In this document: in pieces, positions 54,587 through 62,889 of the stretch
Layout: every line of letters begins with the position of its first letter
Position numbering within the stretch: position 1 is the stretch's first letter
Origin: JAXDMK01 sp963765955
Lineage (GTDB): Bacteria; Actinomycetota; Acidimicrobiia; Acidimicrobiales; AC-14
DNA length: 64,000 bases
Direction: 5' to 3'
Assembly: GCA_963765955.1 (NCBI GenBank)
Contig: CAVXYA010000002.1
Location: forward strand, 992,001-1,056,000
Notes under the pieces: generated by a model
The model's database searches: none
Seen by the model: only the letters and a program-made list of their open reading frames with translations
Told to the model about the DNA's origin: nothing
Position numbers and translations under genes: made by a program

Positions 54587-55584
54587 TGGCGACCAGCGTG
54601 CTCATCGACGGCCGTCTGGCCATCCGGGGCCTCGGGATCGCCACGTTCGTCGACCGGCTGATGGCCGCCCTCGGCGCGGATCCGTCCGTTGCCCCCGTCC
54701 TCTGGAAGGGCAAGGGCGACTGGGGACCGGCCGGGCTCCTTTCGACCGCGGCCCACTCCGGACCCTTCGACCTGTCCCCCCGGCTCGATCCCCGCACCAG
54801 GCGCTTCGACGTGATCCACCTGGCCTCCAACCTCGGGTCGTTGTTCCCGGGGCCGACCAGCGTGGTGACGGTCCACGACCTGTTCCACCGTAGGGGCCGG
54901 CGCCGGGACGTGGTCATGGGAAAGATCCTCGAGACCTGCCTGGGCCGGGCGTCGCGGATCGTGGCCATCAGTGGACGCACCCGGGACAGCCTGGAGGAGA
55001 TGCTTCCTCACCTGGTTGGACGGGTGGAGGTGATCCCCCACGGGATGCGGCGGATACCCTCCGCCACCGACCCCCGCCGCCACGTGCTGGCCTTCGGCGG
55101 CGCCGCCGATCCCCGCAAGCGGACCGACCTCATGGTCGCCACCTACCGCAGCTACCGGGAATCGACCGCGGATCCCCTGCCCCTCGTGGTGCTGGCCCGG
55201 GCCGGCCTCACCGCCGAGCAGCGGGACGCGCTCGGGGCGCTGGACGCCCGGGTGCTGCCGACGGCCACCGCCGCCGAGGTCGACGCCCTGATGGCCGGAG
55301 CCGCCGTCCTGCTCTACACCACGACCACGGAGGGCTTCGGGCTCCCCATCCTCGAAGCGGCCGAGCACCGCACGCCCGTCCTCATCGACGCCTCGGCCAA
55401 GGTGGCGGACGAGGTGGTGGGGGCGCACTGCTTCCACGTCGAGGGCAGCGCGCCCGAGGAGTGGGGGCGCCGCTTGGCGGACGCAGTCGAACACGGCCCG
55501 GTGGCCGATGCCCTCGACCTGCCCGACTGGCCCGCCGTCGCCGCCCGCTACGCCAGCCTCTACCGGGAGGTCTCCCGCTCCTGA
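54586..55584 (+). CDS. GT4-family glycosyltransferase
   Basis: 332 residues from ATG 54586, overlapping the previous stop. SVLIDGRLAIRGLGIATFVD is the acceptor-side start of the short mannosyltransferase-like GT4 group. VTVHDLFHRRGRRRD, then the donor domain with VLAFGGAADPRKRTDLMVA and TTTTEGFGLPILEAAEHRTP (E-x7-E). The gene overlaps the convergent one by 25 nt. Probably works on the product of the epimerase upstream. Confidence 0.88.
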   Translation: MATSVLIDGRLAIRGLGIATFVDRLMAALGADPSVAPVLWKGKGDWGPAGLLSTAAHSGPFDLSPRLDPRTRRFDVIHLASNLGSLFPGPTSVVTVHDLFHRRGRRRDVVMGKILETCLGRASRIVAISGRTRDSLEEMLPHLVGRVEVIPHGMRRIPSATDPRRHVLAFGGAADPRKRTDLMVATYRSYRESTADPLPLVVLARAGLTAEQRDALGALDARVLPTATAAEVDALMAGAAVLLYTTTTEGFGLPILEAAEHRTPVLIDASAKVADEVVGAHCFHVEGSAPEEWGRRLADAVEHGPVADALDLPDWPAVAARYASLYREVSRS

Positions 55585-56695
55585 ACGCCGGCGGCGGCGC
55601 AGTCGGCGACCACCGCCCGCCAGGCACACGCCGCCGCTCCCTGGGTGAATGCCGTGAGCTGGGCCCGGGCCTCGTCCACCAGCCGCTGGCCCAGCGCGGG
55701 GTCGCCGAGAAGCAGGACGATGGCGTCGCCGAAGGGCTTCGGATCACGGTCGCGGACCAGGCCCGAACGGCCGTCGATCAGCCCCAGCCCGTCGTTGGCC
55801 TTGGGGGACAGCACGCACGGCCTCCCCGCCCCCACCGCCTCGAGCACCTTGGTCTGGACGCCCGAACCGAGGGTCACGGGAGCGATGACGACCGACGCCT
55901 CCTGCAGAACTGTCCCGAGATCGGGCAGGTCAGGCCGGAGGTCGATCCCGGCCTGGGCCGCGTGACCATGGAGCGAGGCCTGGGGCCTTCGCCCGGCGAT
56001 CACCACGCGGTCCGCGGGCACTCCTGCCGACACCAGGTACGGGACCAGGTCGGTGCAGATCCACACTGCGGCCTCGTGGTTCGGCTCGAAGAACAGGTTG
56101 CCGGAGAACACCACCTTGTCGCCCCCGGGGGGCAGCGGTGGGGTGCGGATGGAGTTGGGGACGACCCGGACCGTCGGAGCGATGTTGGCCGCGTCGACCT
56201 CGCTGATGGCGACGCTCACCGTCGCCCTTTGGGCCAGCCGGCGGTCGAGCCCGCGGGTCCGCCGGCTCTCGAGCGTCCAAAACAGCCGCCGCCCCAGCCC
56301 GGGTGCGGTATCCGCCCGCCGCTGGGCGGCGCCGCCAAGGTCGTCGACGAAATCGACGACGACTCGGGCCGGGAGCACACGGGGCACGGCTCGACTGGTG
56401 ACGAAGACGGTCACCTCGTCACTGGCGGCGGCCAGCCGGCGCCGGACGGGGCGGGGCATCAACACCTGCATGTAGGACACCTGGAACGGGCGGCCGATCG
56501 ACAGAAGCATCGCCTTGAGGAGGACGATGGGCCGGTGGCGTCCTCCGTCGGAATCCTCGATGTCGGGCACCCAGGACACGACCTCGACGTCCCACTCGCC
56601 GGCCAGAGCGGCCAGGATCTGCGCTGCCCGGATCTGGTCGCCCTGCCCGTCGAGGCGGGGGGACGCGGCGTGACCAGGATCACTCGACCCCTCAC
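55560..56695 (-). CDS. GT4-like glycosyltransferase with one frameshift
   Basis: The N-terminus RVILVTPRPP is read from GTG 56695, overlapping the methyltransferase stop as GTGA. The sequence then continues in another frame: RLDGQGDQIRAAQILAALAG, SWVPDIEDSDGG, and on to the stop at 55560. The junction is a run of six C around 56657, where one missing base restores the frame. The donor domain has DKVVFSGNLFFEPNHEAA and GSGVQTKVLEAVGAGRPCVL. Together about 378 residues. This is a PF13692-type transferase resembling the stealth/CapM-like group. Confidence 0.75.
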
Positions 56696-57432
56696 CCGGC
56701 GGCCGCCTCCGCCATCGTGGCCCAGAACACCACGTCGCCGGCGGCGCGGCCGTCGTCGGGCCGGCCGCTCATGTCGCCGAGGCGGATGTTCTCGAAACCA
56801 GAGGCGGTCAGCTGGGCGATCACGTCGCCGCGCCGGTAGTAGCGAAGCCCGTACGGGTGGGCGGCGGGAGGGTCGGGCATCGTGCCCGCCTCGTCGATCA
56901 TCAGTTGGAACACGAAATGGCCCCCGGGCCGGAGCTTGGCGAACGTCTCGCCCACATAGCGATGGAAGTTCATTCGAGGCATGTGCTGGAAGGCGAAAAA
57001 GGAGTACACCAAGTCGAATGATTCGTCCGGCCAACGACCGAGGCCGGATCCGTCGGTCTCGAAGAACTCCACGTTGGGAAACGGCACCAGCTCGCGCGCC
57101 CGCTTGACCATGGAGGCGCTGATGTCGATGCCGAAGCAGCGTTCGACCCGGTGCCGGAGGTGGTACTCGACTCGCCCCAGGCCAGAGCCGATCTGCAGGG
57201 TGACGGCGTCGGGGCGGACGACGTCGAACCCGTCGAGGAGCGCCACCACCTCGGCCCCCGAGGCGAGGCAGGACTCGACGTCGGTGTAGGCGCTGGTCAC
57301 GGCCGGGACCGGTTTGAGCCGGCCCATGAGGTTCCAGTACACCTTCGGCGTGAGGCCCCGGCTGGCCCAGTACTTCAGCCGGGAGAGCGCCGCCGAGGCT
57401 GTCCCCGGCGGGCCCGTGAGGTCAGCGGGCAT
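56692..57432 (-). CDS. Class I SAM-dependent methyltransferase (Methyltransf_11/25 type)
   Basis: 246 residues. TLQIGSGLGRVEYHLRHRV is the SAM loop (LQIGSGLG in place of LDIGCGTG), FGIDISASMVKRARELVP the adenine site and FDLVYSFFAFQHMPRM the motif IV region. The following beta strand is LRPGGHFVFQLM. It is a soluble enzyme of small-molecule type, probably modifying a sugar or lipid carrier. It is followed, with GTGA overlap, by the glycosyltransferase. Confidence 0.85.
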   Translation of the reverse strand: MPADLTGPPGTASAALSRLKYWASRGLTPKVYWNLMGRLKPVPAVTSAYTDVESCLASGAEVVALLDGFDVVRPDAVTLQIGSGLGRVEYHLRHRVERCFGIDISASMVKRARELVPFPNVEFFETDGSGLGRWPDESFDLVYSFFAFQHMPRMNFHRYVGETFAKLRPGGHFVFQLMIDEAGTMPDPPAAHPYGLRYYRRGDVIAQLTASGFENIRLGDMSGRPDDGRAAGDVVFWATMAEAAAG

Positions 57433-57642
57433 GGGGAGAATGGGGCGTGGCGCACACGAGCGGCCGCCGAGATCGATGTGGCAACTGACTCACGCTTCCT
57501 CATGCCCAGATGTGGGCGTGGCCCCGGCGAAGCCCCTTTCGGACAGCCGCCTGATCGGGACTCTACGCGACTCCCGATCCGGGAGCACCCTCGACCCAGG
57601 GCCGACGCCATCGTCGTCGACGATCGGGCCGCCGGCCGCCTC

Positions 57643-57648
57643 TACGGT
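57643..57648 (+). promoter_or_regulatory. -10 box for the gene at 57655
   Basis: TACGGT ends 6 nt before the GTG at 57655, in the region divergent from the methyltransferase gene starting at 57432. Confidence 0.4.
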
Positions 57649-57654
57649 GGGGCC

Positions 57655-58556
57655 GTGACCGGCGACGACGCGATCGCCGCCGCGCCCACGGTCCGCCATG
57701 CAGCGCTCGTCGGTGCCGCCGGCCGCCTCTCGCGCCGGCTGCACTCGGCGGGTGTGCTCCGGGGTACCGCCAGCGGCGTGGTACGACGCCTGGCCGGGCG
57801 CCTCGCAGGTTCGGGAACGATCACCTACCGAAACTCGGCCGGACACCTGGTGGCGGCCGACCTGGGCGACTACGTCGAGCGCCTGGGGGTCTTCGGGGCC
57901 CACGCCGGACCCATGATCCGCTTCGTCTCGTCGCACCTGGCGCCCGGCGACTGGGCCATCGACGCCGGCGCCAACGTGGGGCTGATGGCCAGTCCCATGG
58001 CGGCCGCGGTCGGCCCGTCGGGGACGGTGTGGGCGGTCGAGCCCTTCCCCCGGAACGTGGCCCGCCTCCGTGCCCTCAAGGAAGCCAACCACCTTGAGCA
58101 GCTCCGGATCTTCCCGCTGGCGCTGTCCTCCGGCACGGGAACGGCCGAGCTGCGGCTGGCGGCCGCCCCCGGAGGAAGCGCCTTCCCCTCGTTCGTGGCG
58201 CCGTGGGCAGGGGAGGAGCGGGTGCGAGGTCGAGCACCCGAACCCTCGACGACCTGGTGAGGGAGCACGCCCCCGACGGGCCCCTCCGTCTGCTCAAGAT
58301 CGACGTGGAGGGCGCCGAGCCCGACCTCCTGGCCGGCGCCCGCCGGACCCTCGACCGCCTGCGGCCAACGGTGCTCTGCGAGTTCCACGATTCGCTCCTC
58401 CGGGCGGCGGGGACGTCGGCGGCGGGGCTGCTGGCCATGTTCGCCGAGTGCGGCTACGTGCCCCGTCCGCCGTTCGACCGGCCCCGCGGCTCGCTCGACG
58501 GGACCCTGTTCGACCTACTTCTCCTACCCGAGGAGCGCGCCCGGCCCCCTGCGTGA
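57655..58556 (+). CDS. FkbM-family methyltransferase with one frameshift
   Basis: The first frame (GTG 57655 to about 58220) has WAIDAGANVGLMASPMAAA (SAM loop) and VWAVEPFPRNVARLRAL. The end, in another frame, has RTLDDLVREHAPDGPLRLL, KIDVEGAEPDLLAGA (family hallmark) and a normal C-terminus to 58556. One missing base in the stretch GTGCGAGGTCG near 58220-58230 restores about 300 residues. It is the third FkbM-type gene in the window. Confidence 0.75.
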
Positions 58557-58563
58557 CCGGCAC

Positions 58564-58569
58564 TAGCAT
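58564..58569 (+). promoter_or_regulatory. -10 box for the gene at 58578
   Basis: TAGCAT ends 8 nt before the ATG at 58578, the spacing for a leaderless transcript. Confidence 0.45.
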
Positions 58570-58577
58570 CGGCGGGA

Positions 58578-59276
58578 ATGGGAGCTGCACCTATCACCGT
58601 CGCTGCCGAACTGCGAACCGCATTGGGCCTTTCCCGAGTGATCGAGACCGGAACGTTTCAGGGTGAAGGTGCCCGTGAGTTTTCGAAGATCTACCCCTCG
58701 GTCGTTACCATCGAGCTCAACGAGGAGATTTACCGGGAGACCAAATCCAGGCTCGCGCAGATCGCCAACATCGCCTTTGTGATGGGAGATTCGGGCTCGG
58801 TCCTGCCCGACTGGGTCGACCCCTCGATCCCGACCTTCTATTTCCTCGACGGTCACTGGTCCGGGGGGCCGACCGGCGGCGTCGTCGGACAGTGCCCGGT
58901 CTTGGCTGAGCTGGCCGCCCTGGGCCAGGGCCATGCCGACGACTGCATCGTGATCGACGATGCCCGTCAGTTCCTTTCCGCCCCACCGCCGCCCTACAAC
59001 CCTGACGACTGGCCCACGATCGTGCAGGTGATCGACGCCCTGCGCGATATCCACCCCGACCACCACATCACCATTCTCGATGACCAGGTGTTCGCCGTCC
59101 CCCGCCAGGCCCGGGCAGTGATCGACCGGCTCGGCCAGCGCGTGAATAGCTCGGCCTGGCGGACCGTGGCCCGGCGGATCCTCGGCAATCACCTTGCGCC
59201 CTGGTCGCCCGGTCGCGTGCGGCTGCGACGCTGGGCCAAGACTGCCGAACGCCGCCTCGACCGGGCCCTGGGCTGA
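58578..59276 (+). CDS. SAM-dependent methyltransferase-like protein
   Basis: 232 residues. IETGTFQGEGAREFS is the SAM-loop variant used by a group of glycan-cluster methyltransferases. VVTIELNEEIYRETKSRL follows as the acidic motif. FYFLDGHWSGGPTGG and CIVIDDARQF carry conserved Asp/His residues, possibly for metal. The C-terminus is basic (WSPGRVRLRRWAKTAERR). It stands 21 nt after the FkbM-type gene and is convergent with the acyltransferase. Confidence 0.75.
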   Translation: MGAAPITVAAELRTALGLSRVIETGTFQGEGAREFSKIYPSVVTIELNEEIYRETKSRLAQIANIAFVMGDSGSVLPDWVDPSIPTFYFLDGHWSGGPTGGVVGQCPVLAELAALGQGHADDCIVIDDARQFLSAPPPPYNPDDWPTIVQVIDALRDIHPDHHITILDDQVFAVPRQARAVIDRLGQRVNSSAWRTVARRILGNHLAPWSPGRVRLRRWAKTAERRLDRALG

Positions 59277-59320
59277 GCACTCGGCGACTGCCCGAGAGGG
59301 CTACCGCCGGTGACCGGCGA

Positions 59321-59938
59321 TCAGCCGAGATTGCGCACCACCCGGGCCGGGACGCCGGCGGCGACGACGTTCGACGGGATCTCACCGGTCACCACGCTCC
59401 CGGCGCCGATGATGGAGTTGTCGCCGATGCTTGACCCTTTCAGGATGATCGAGCCCACGCCGATCCAGACGTCGCGCCCGATCACCACCGGCTCGAACCC
59501 ATCCGATTCCGACGGGTTCCAGCGATCCTCCGGAGGCCAGTGGCCGTGGAAGTCGGAGTCGATGATCACGACGTTGGCCGCCACCATGGTGCCGTCGCCC
59601 ACCTCGATCCTTCCGCGACAAGTGATCGATGTGCCGTTGAGCCCCACGTTGTCGCCGATGACCAGCTGGGCGTCCTCCATCGTGCGCAGCTTGCAGGGTG
59701 AGTACAGGGCGATGCCGGCCCGCCTGTTGTCGGACACGGCGTAGAGCCGGCTGCCGATCGTGATGGAGCTTCCTCGGTCCATCACCACCAGCATCTTTCC
59801 CCAGCATCGAGCGCCGGGCCCGCAGGTGAACCGCTTGTAGACGGTCTCGAAGAACCTCAGCGACAGGTAACCCCGCGCCAGGGCCGTGCCCGACACCACG
59901 ACCCGCCCGTAGAGCCACGCCGCCAGCTCCCCGCTCAC
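59321..59938 (-). CDS. Left-handed beta-helix O-acetyltransferase family protein
   Basis: 205 residues from GTG 59938, overlapping the polymerase stop as GTGA. After a short basic helical start, hexapeptide repeats are clear: LVIGDNVGLNGTSITCRGRI, EVGDGTMVAANVVIIDSDFH, PVVIGRDVWIGVGSIILKGS and SIGDNSIIGAGSVVTGEIPS, ending AAGVPARVVRNLG. The DFHGH loop carries the catalytic His of WbbJ/maltose-acetyltransferase-like enzymes. It transfers an acyl group, usually acetyl, to a sugar hydroxyl. Confidence 0.92.
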   Translation of the reverse strand: MSGELAAWLYGRVVVSGTALARGYLSLRFFETVYKRFTCGPGARCWGKMLVVMDRGSSITIGSRLYAVSDNRRAGIALYSPCKLRTMEDAQLVIGDNVGLNGTSITCRGRIEVGDGTMVAANVVIIDSDFHGHWPPEDRWNPSESDGFEPVVIGRDVWIGVGSIILKGSSIGDNSIIGAGSVVTGEIPSNVVAAGVPARVVRNLG

Positions 59939-61463
59939 AACTTCCAATCCTGGTTGGCGTGCGCCGGTGCCGCTTCCCCCGGCCGCAGGAGGCGGTCCGC
60001 GACCACCCACACGAGCACGGTCAGCAGGACGCCGGCCAGACTCTCGGATATCGGGTACCTGAGGATTCCGTAGAAGTTTGCGAAGATGAGGAGGAACCAG
60101 GGCAAGCGCCTGAGATGGCTGCGCTTGTAGCCGACGTCGAGCTTGGCTGCGAACGCCCCCAGAGCCATCGACATGACGACCGCTCCGCCGAAACCAAAGC
60201 TCAGATAAGCGTCCCCGAAGTAGGTGGGGGGAAGGGCATACCCGGCCCGGAACTCGGCCGGCCGCACGATCGACATGTAGTAGGCGCCCGAGTTCTGAGG
60301 CTTGCCCGGGTACCAGGCGCGAGGGACCACCTTGAAGATGGCCGGGAGCAGGATGGTCCGGCCATGTGGGTGACCGAGCACGCCGATGTTGGCCTTGATG
60401 TCGCCGTACGCCACGACCGGCGACAGCTCGCTGGTGAGCGAGGCCAGCGTGGTGAGCGATGGCTGGGCCGAGGTCTGTGTGAAACGACTGCGCAGGTCGG
60501 CGATGAACAACGCCGAGCTCACGGCTAGCACCATGCCGGCGGCGGTGATCACGCCCCGGGTCACTCGCGGGCCGGAGGCCGCCGAGGCCGCCCCCCCGAA
60601 CGGCGCGGCCGGGCCGAGTGGGACGTCTGGGACGGCTCGGCTGATGCGAGCGCTCGTCCGGAGGTCGCACGGCGAATATGGCAAGCGCGGTAAGAGCGCC
60701 CACCACCGCGTCGAATCGGTTCAGCGACATGATCGGCAGGGCGACCAGGATGGCGACCGGATATTTGTACCGGATCCTGACACCGGACTCGAAGCAAGCT
60801 CGTACGTAAAGGACGATCAGTGCGATCCCGGCGTACTTCAGTCCGAAGCGCAGGATCTGCTCTGCCCCACCGGCGGTGTTAGCGGCGCCGTAGGTGAGCG
60901 CCTGATCGAGGAGCCCTTGCCCCTGGTAGAACCCGATCACCCCGTATTTCAACAATTGAAGCCCCAGGAACATCAGGTTCAGGACGACCAGAAGGATCAG
61001 TGAGTTCGTAAGCGCGGAGATGCTCGAGTGGGCCTTTTCCCCGGGGGGAATGCACGGAGAGCTGAGTGTCGCCGTCGCCCCCAGCGTTCCGCTTCGCCCG
61101 GAGGGACGCCAGGGTGTAGGCCGCGACGAACGCCACCAGATAGGCGACGATTTCGCCGAATATGGACGGGTTGGTCAGGTGCAGCACCGCCCCGCCGACC
61201 CCGAAGACCAGCATGACGTAGACGACTGCGAAGTTCTTGAGGCTGAAAGGGTTCCGGACGTCCACCGAGAACACACCGGCCATGACCAGCAACACCACGT
61301 ACATGCTGGGCGGCCGGCTGAGGAACGTGACCGAGCCGAGAGCGGCGGCCACGAGGATCCGGCATCCGAGGACGGCGAACGTCGACCGGTCGGGAGGCGC
61401 CGGAGTGAATCGGTCGAGCCCGGCGGGGCCGTGGTCATGTAGGTCGCCGGCGACGACGGTCAC
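59935..61463 (-). CDS. wzy: Wzy-like oligosaccharide repeat-unit polymerase with two frameshifts
   Basis: Multi-pass membrane protein pieced from three frames. From GTG 61463 to about 61045 come SMYVVLLVMAGVFSVDV and FAVVYVMLVFGVGGAVLHL. From about 61045 to about 60595 come SLILLVVLNLMFLGLQLLKY and PVAILVALPIMSLNRFDAVV. From about 60595 to 59935 come GVITAAGMVLAVSSALFIAD, PPTYFGDAYLSFGFGGAVVM and PWFLLIFANFYGILRYPISE. The junctions lie at a C6/G6 run (61043-61048) and a G7 run (60590-60597), each one base too long. About 509 residues. The FGDAYLSFGFGG region is shared with EpsG/oligosaccharide repeat-unit polymerases. It is followed, with overlap, by the acyltransferase. Confidence 0.7.
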
Positions 61464-61491
61464 GCGGCCAGGACCCTCACCGGGCGGACTC

Positions 61492-62889
61492 TCACGTGGT
61501 TGCGTCGGACGACAGATGTGGCGCCCGGTCGGCCGAGGCCGCCAGGCCCACGATCCGGATCGCTTCGTTTCGCAGAGAGCCCCGGAGGACGACGAAGGCG
61601 AGGAACGCGCTCACCCAGGACGACAGGGCTAGACCGATGGCGGCGCCTCGGCCACCCGCGGCGACCGCGCCCAGGCCGCCTGAGGCCAGGATCACCGGAC
61701 CGGCCCACACCCTGACCCGCAGGCTCTGGCGGGCCGCCTCCAACGCTCGAAGCCCGACGATGGCGGCGATGATCGCCCCGTTGGCCGCGGTCATGACCGC
61801 CATGGGGATCAACACATGTCGCCCGCGGGCCCAGTTTGCCCCCAACAGGGCCTCTCCCGCAGATGCCGGGACCAACAACAGGACCGCCGCCCACGCCAGG
61901 ATCGCCAGCGACATCGAGATCGCCAGCGTGTAGACGAGGATGGCCAGGCCGGGGAGCGAGCGGTTGCGCATCCGGACCGCCTCGGGGATGGCAACAAGGA
62001 ACAGGCCCGAACAGACCACCGTGGTGGGGCCAAGGAGCAGGACCGCGGCCCGGAGCTCGCCGACGGCGACAACCCCGCCGAAGGCGGCGATCGCGACCAT
62101 GCTCAGCTGTGTCGCACCGTTGACGGTGACAAGCTCCAGGACGAACGGTATTCCGAGGTCCCGATGGGCGCGTAACCAGGTCCACCAGGCACGCGGCGCA
62201 GGAGCAACCCGGGTCCGTCGCCAGGCGACGAGACCGGCGGCTGTGGCCGCCACCCCGAAGGCGGCCGTGAGCGCGACCGCGCCGGCGCGGCCGCCGAGGA
62301 GGAGGGCGACGAAGAGGATCCACTGGAGGATCAACCAGATCCCATCGCTGGCCGTCGCCGACCGAACGCGACCGGCGGCCATCAGGACGTATCGATAGCC
62401 GTCCTGGACCAGGAGACCGGGCAGGAAGAGGCCCATGGCCTGCATGGGACGACCGTTTTCGCCGAGGAAGCCGCCAGCCGCGACCATCCCCGCCCCCCAC
62501 ACGATTCCGACGACCAAGGCGGCTCCGAGAGCCTGGCGGGCGGCGGCGGCCGCGGTGGCGGCCGGCGCCTCGGTCAGTCGTACGACGAAGGGCTCGCCGA
62601 CGACCGACCTCGCCACCCATAGCGACAAGATATAGACGGCCAGCGCCAGGCTGAAGCTCCCGAACTCGTCAGGGGCCACCTGATGGGCGACAACGGCGGT
62701 GAGGCCGAAGTTGGTGAGGCTGGACAGGACCTGGTCCAGCAGGCCCCACCGAGCTCGCTGCGCTCCTCCGGACCGCAGGGCCCCCGGCAACCAGCGTATG
62801 ACATGAGCCAGGCGGGTGGCCGTGCGTGGCGCTAGCTCAGGCGGGGGCTGGTCAGCCACCCGCCTCCAGGATCCAACTGTCGTTGACAT
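61492..62889 (-). CDS. wzx: Wzx-like polysaccharide flippase
   Basis: 465 residues, about twelve predicted membrane helices, of the polysaccharide transporter (PST/MOP) type. The start RARWGLLDQVLSSLTNFGLT, then VVAHQVAPDEFGSFSLALAV, is the family pattern of helix 1-2. It should flip lipid-linked repeat units. The ATG at 62889 overlaps the upstream DUF4012 gene by 38 nt; GTG 62859 would reduce this to 8. It is 28 nt upstream of the wzy-like gene, so flippase, polymerase and acyltransferase form one operon. Confidence 0.85.
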   Translation of the reverse strand: MSTTVGSWRRVADQPPPELAPRTATRLAHVIRWLPGALRSGGAQRARWGLLDQVLSSLTNFGLTAVVAHQVAPDEFGSFSLALAVYILSLWVARSVVGEPFVVRLTEAPAATAAAAARQALGAALVVGIVWGAGMVAAGGFLGENGRPMQAMGLFLPGLLVQDGYRYVLMAAGRVRSATASDGIWLILQWILFVALLLGGRAGAVALTAAFGVAATAAGLVAWRRTRVAPAPRAWWTWLRAHRDLGIPFVLELVTVNGATQLSMVAIAAFGGVVAVGELRAAVLLLGPTTVVCSGLFLVAIPEAVRMRNRSLPGLAILVYTLAISMSLAILAWAAVLLLVPASAGEALLGANWARGRHVLIPMAVMTAANGAIIAAIVGLRALEAARQSLRVRVWAGPVILASGGLGAVAAGGRGAAIGLALSSWVSAFLAFVVLRGSLRNEAIRIVGLAASADRAPHLSSDATT

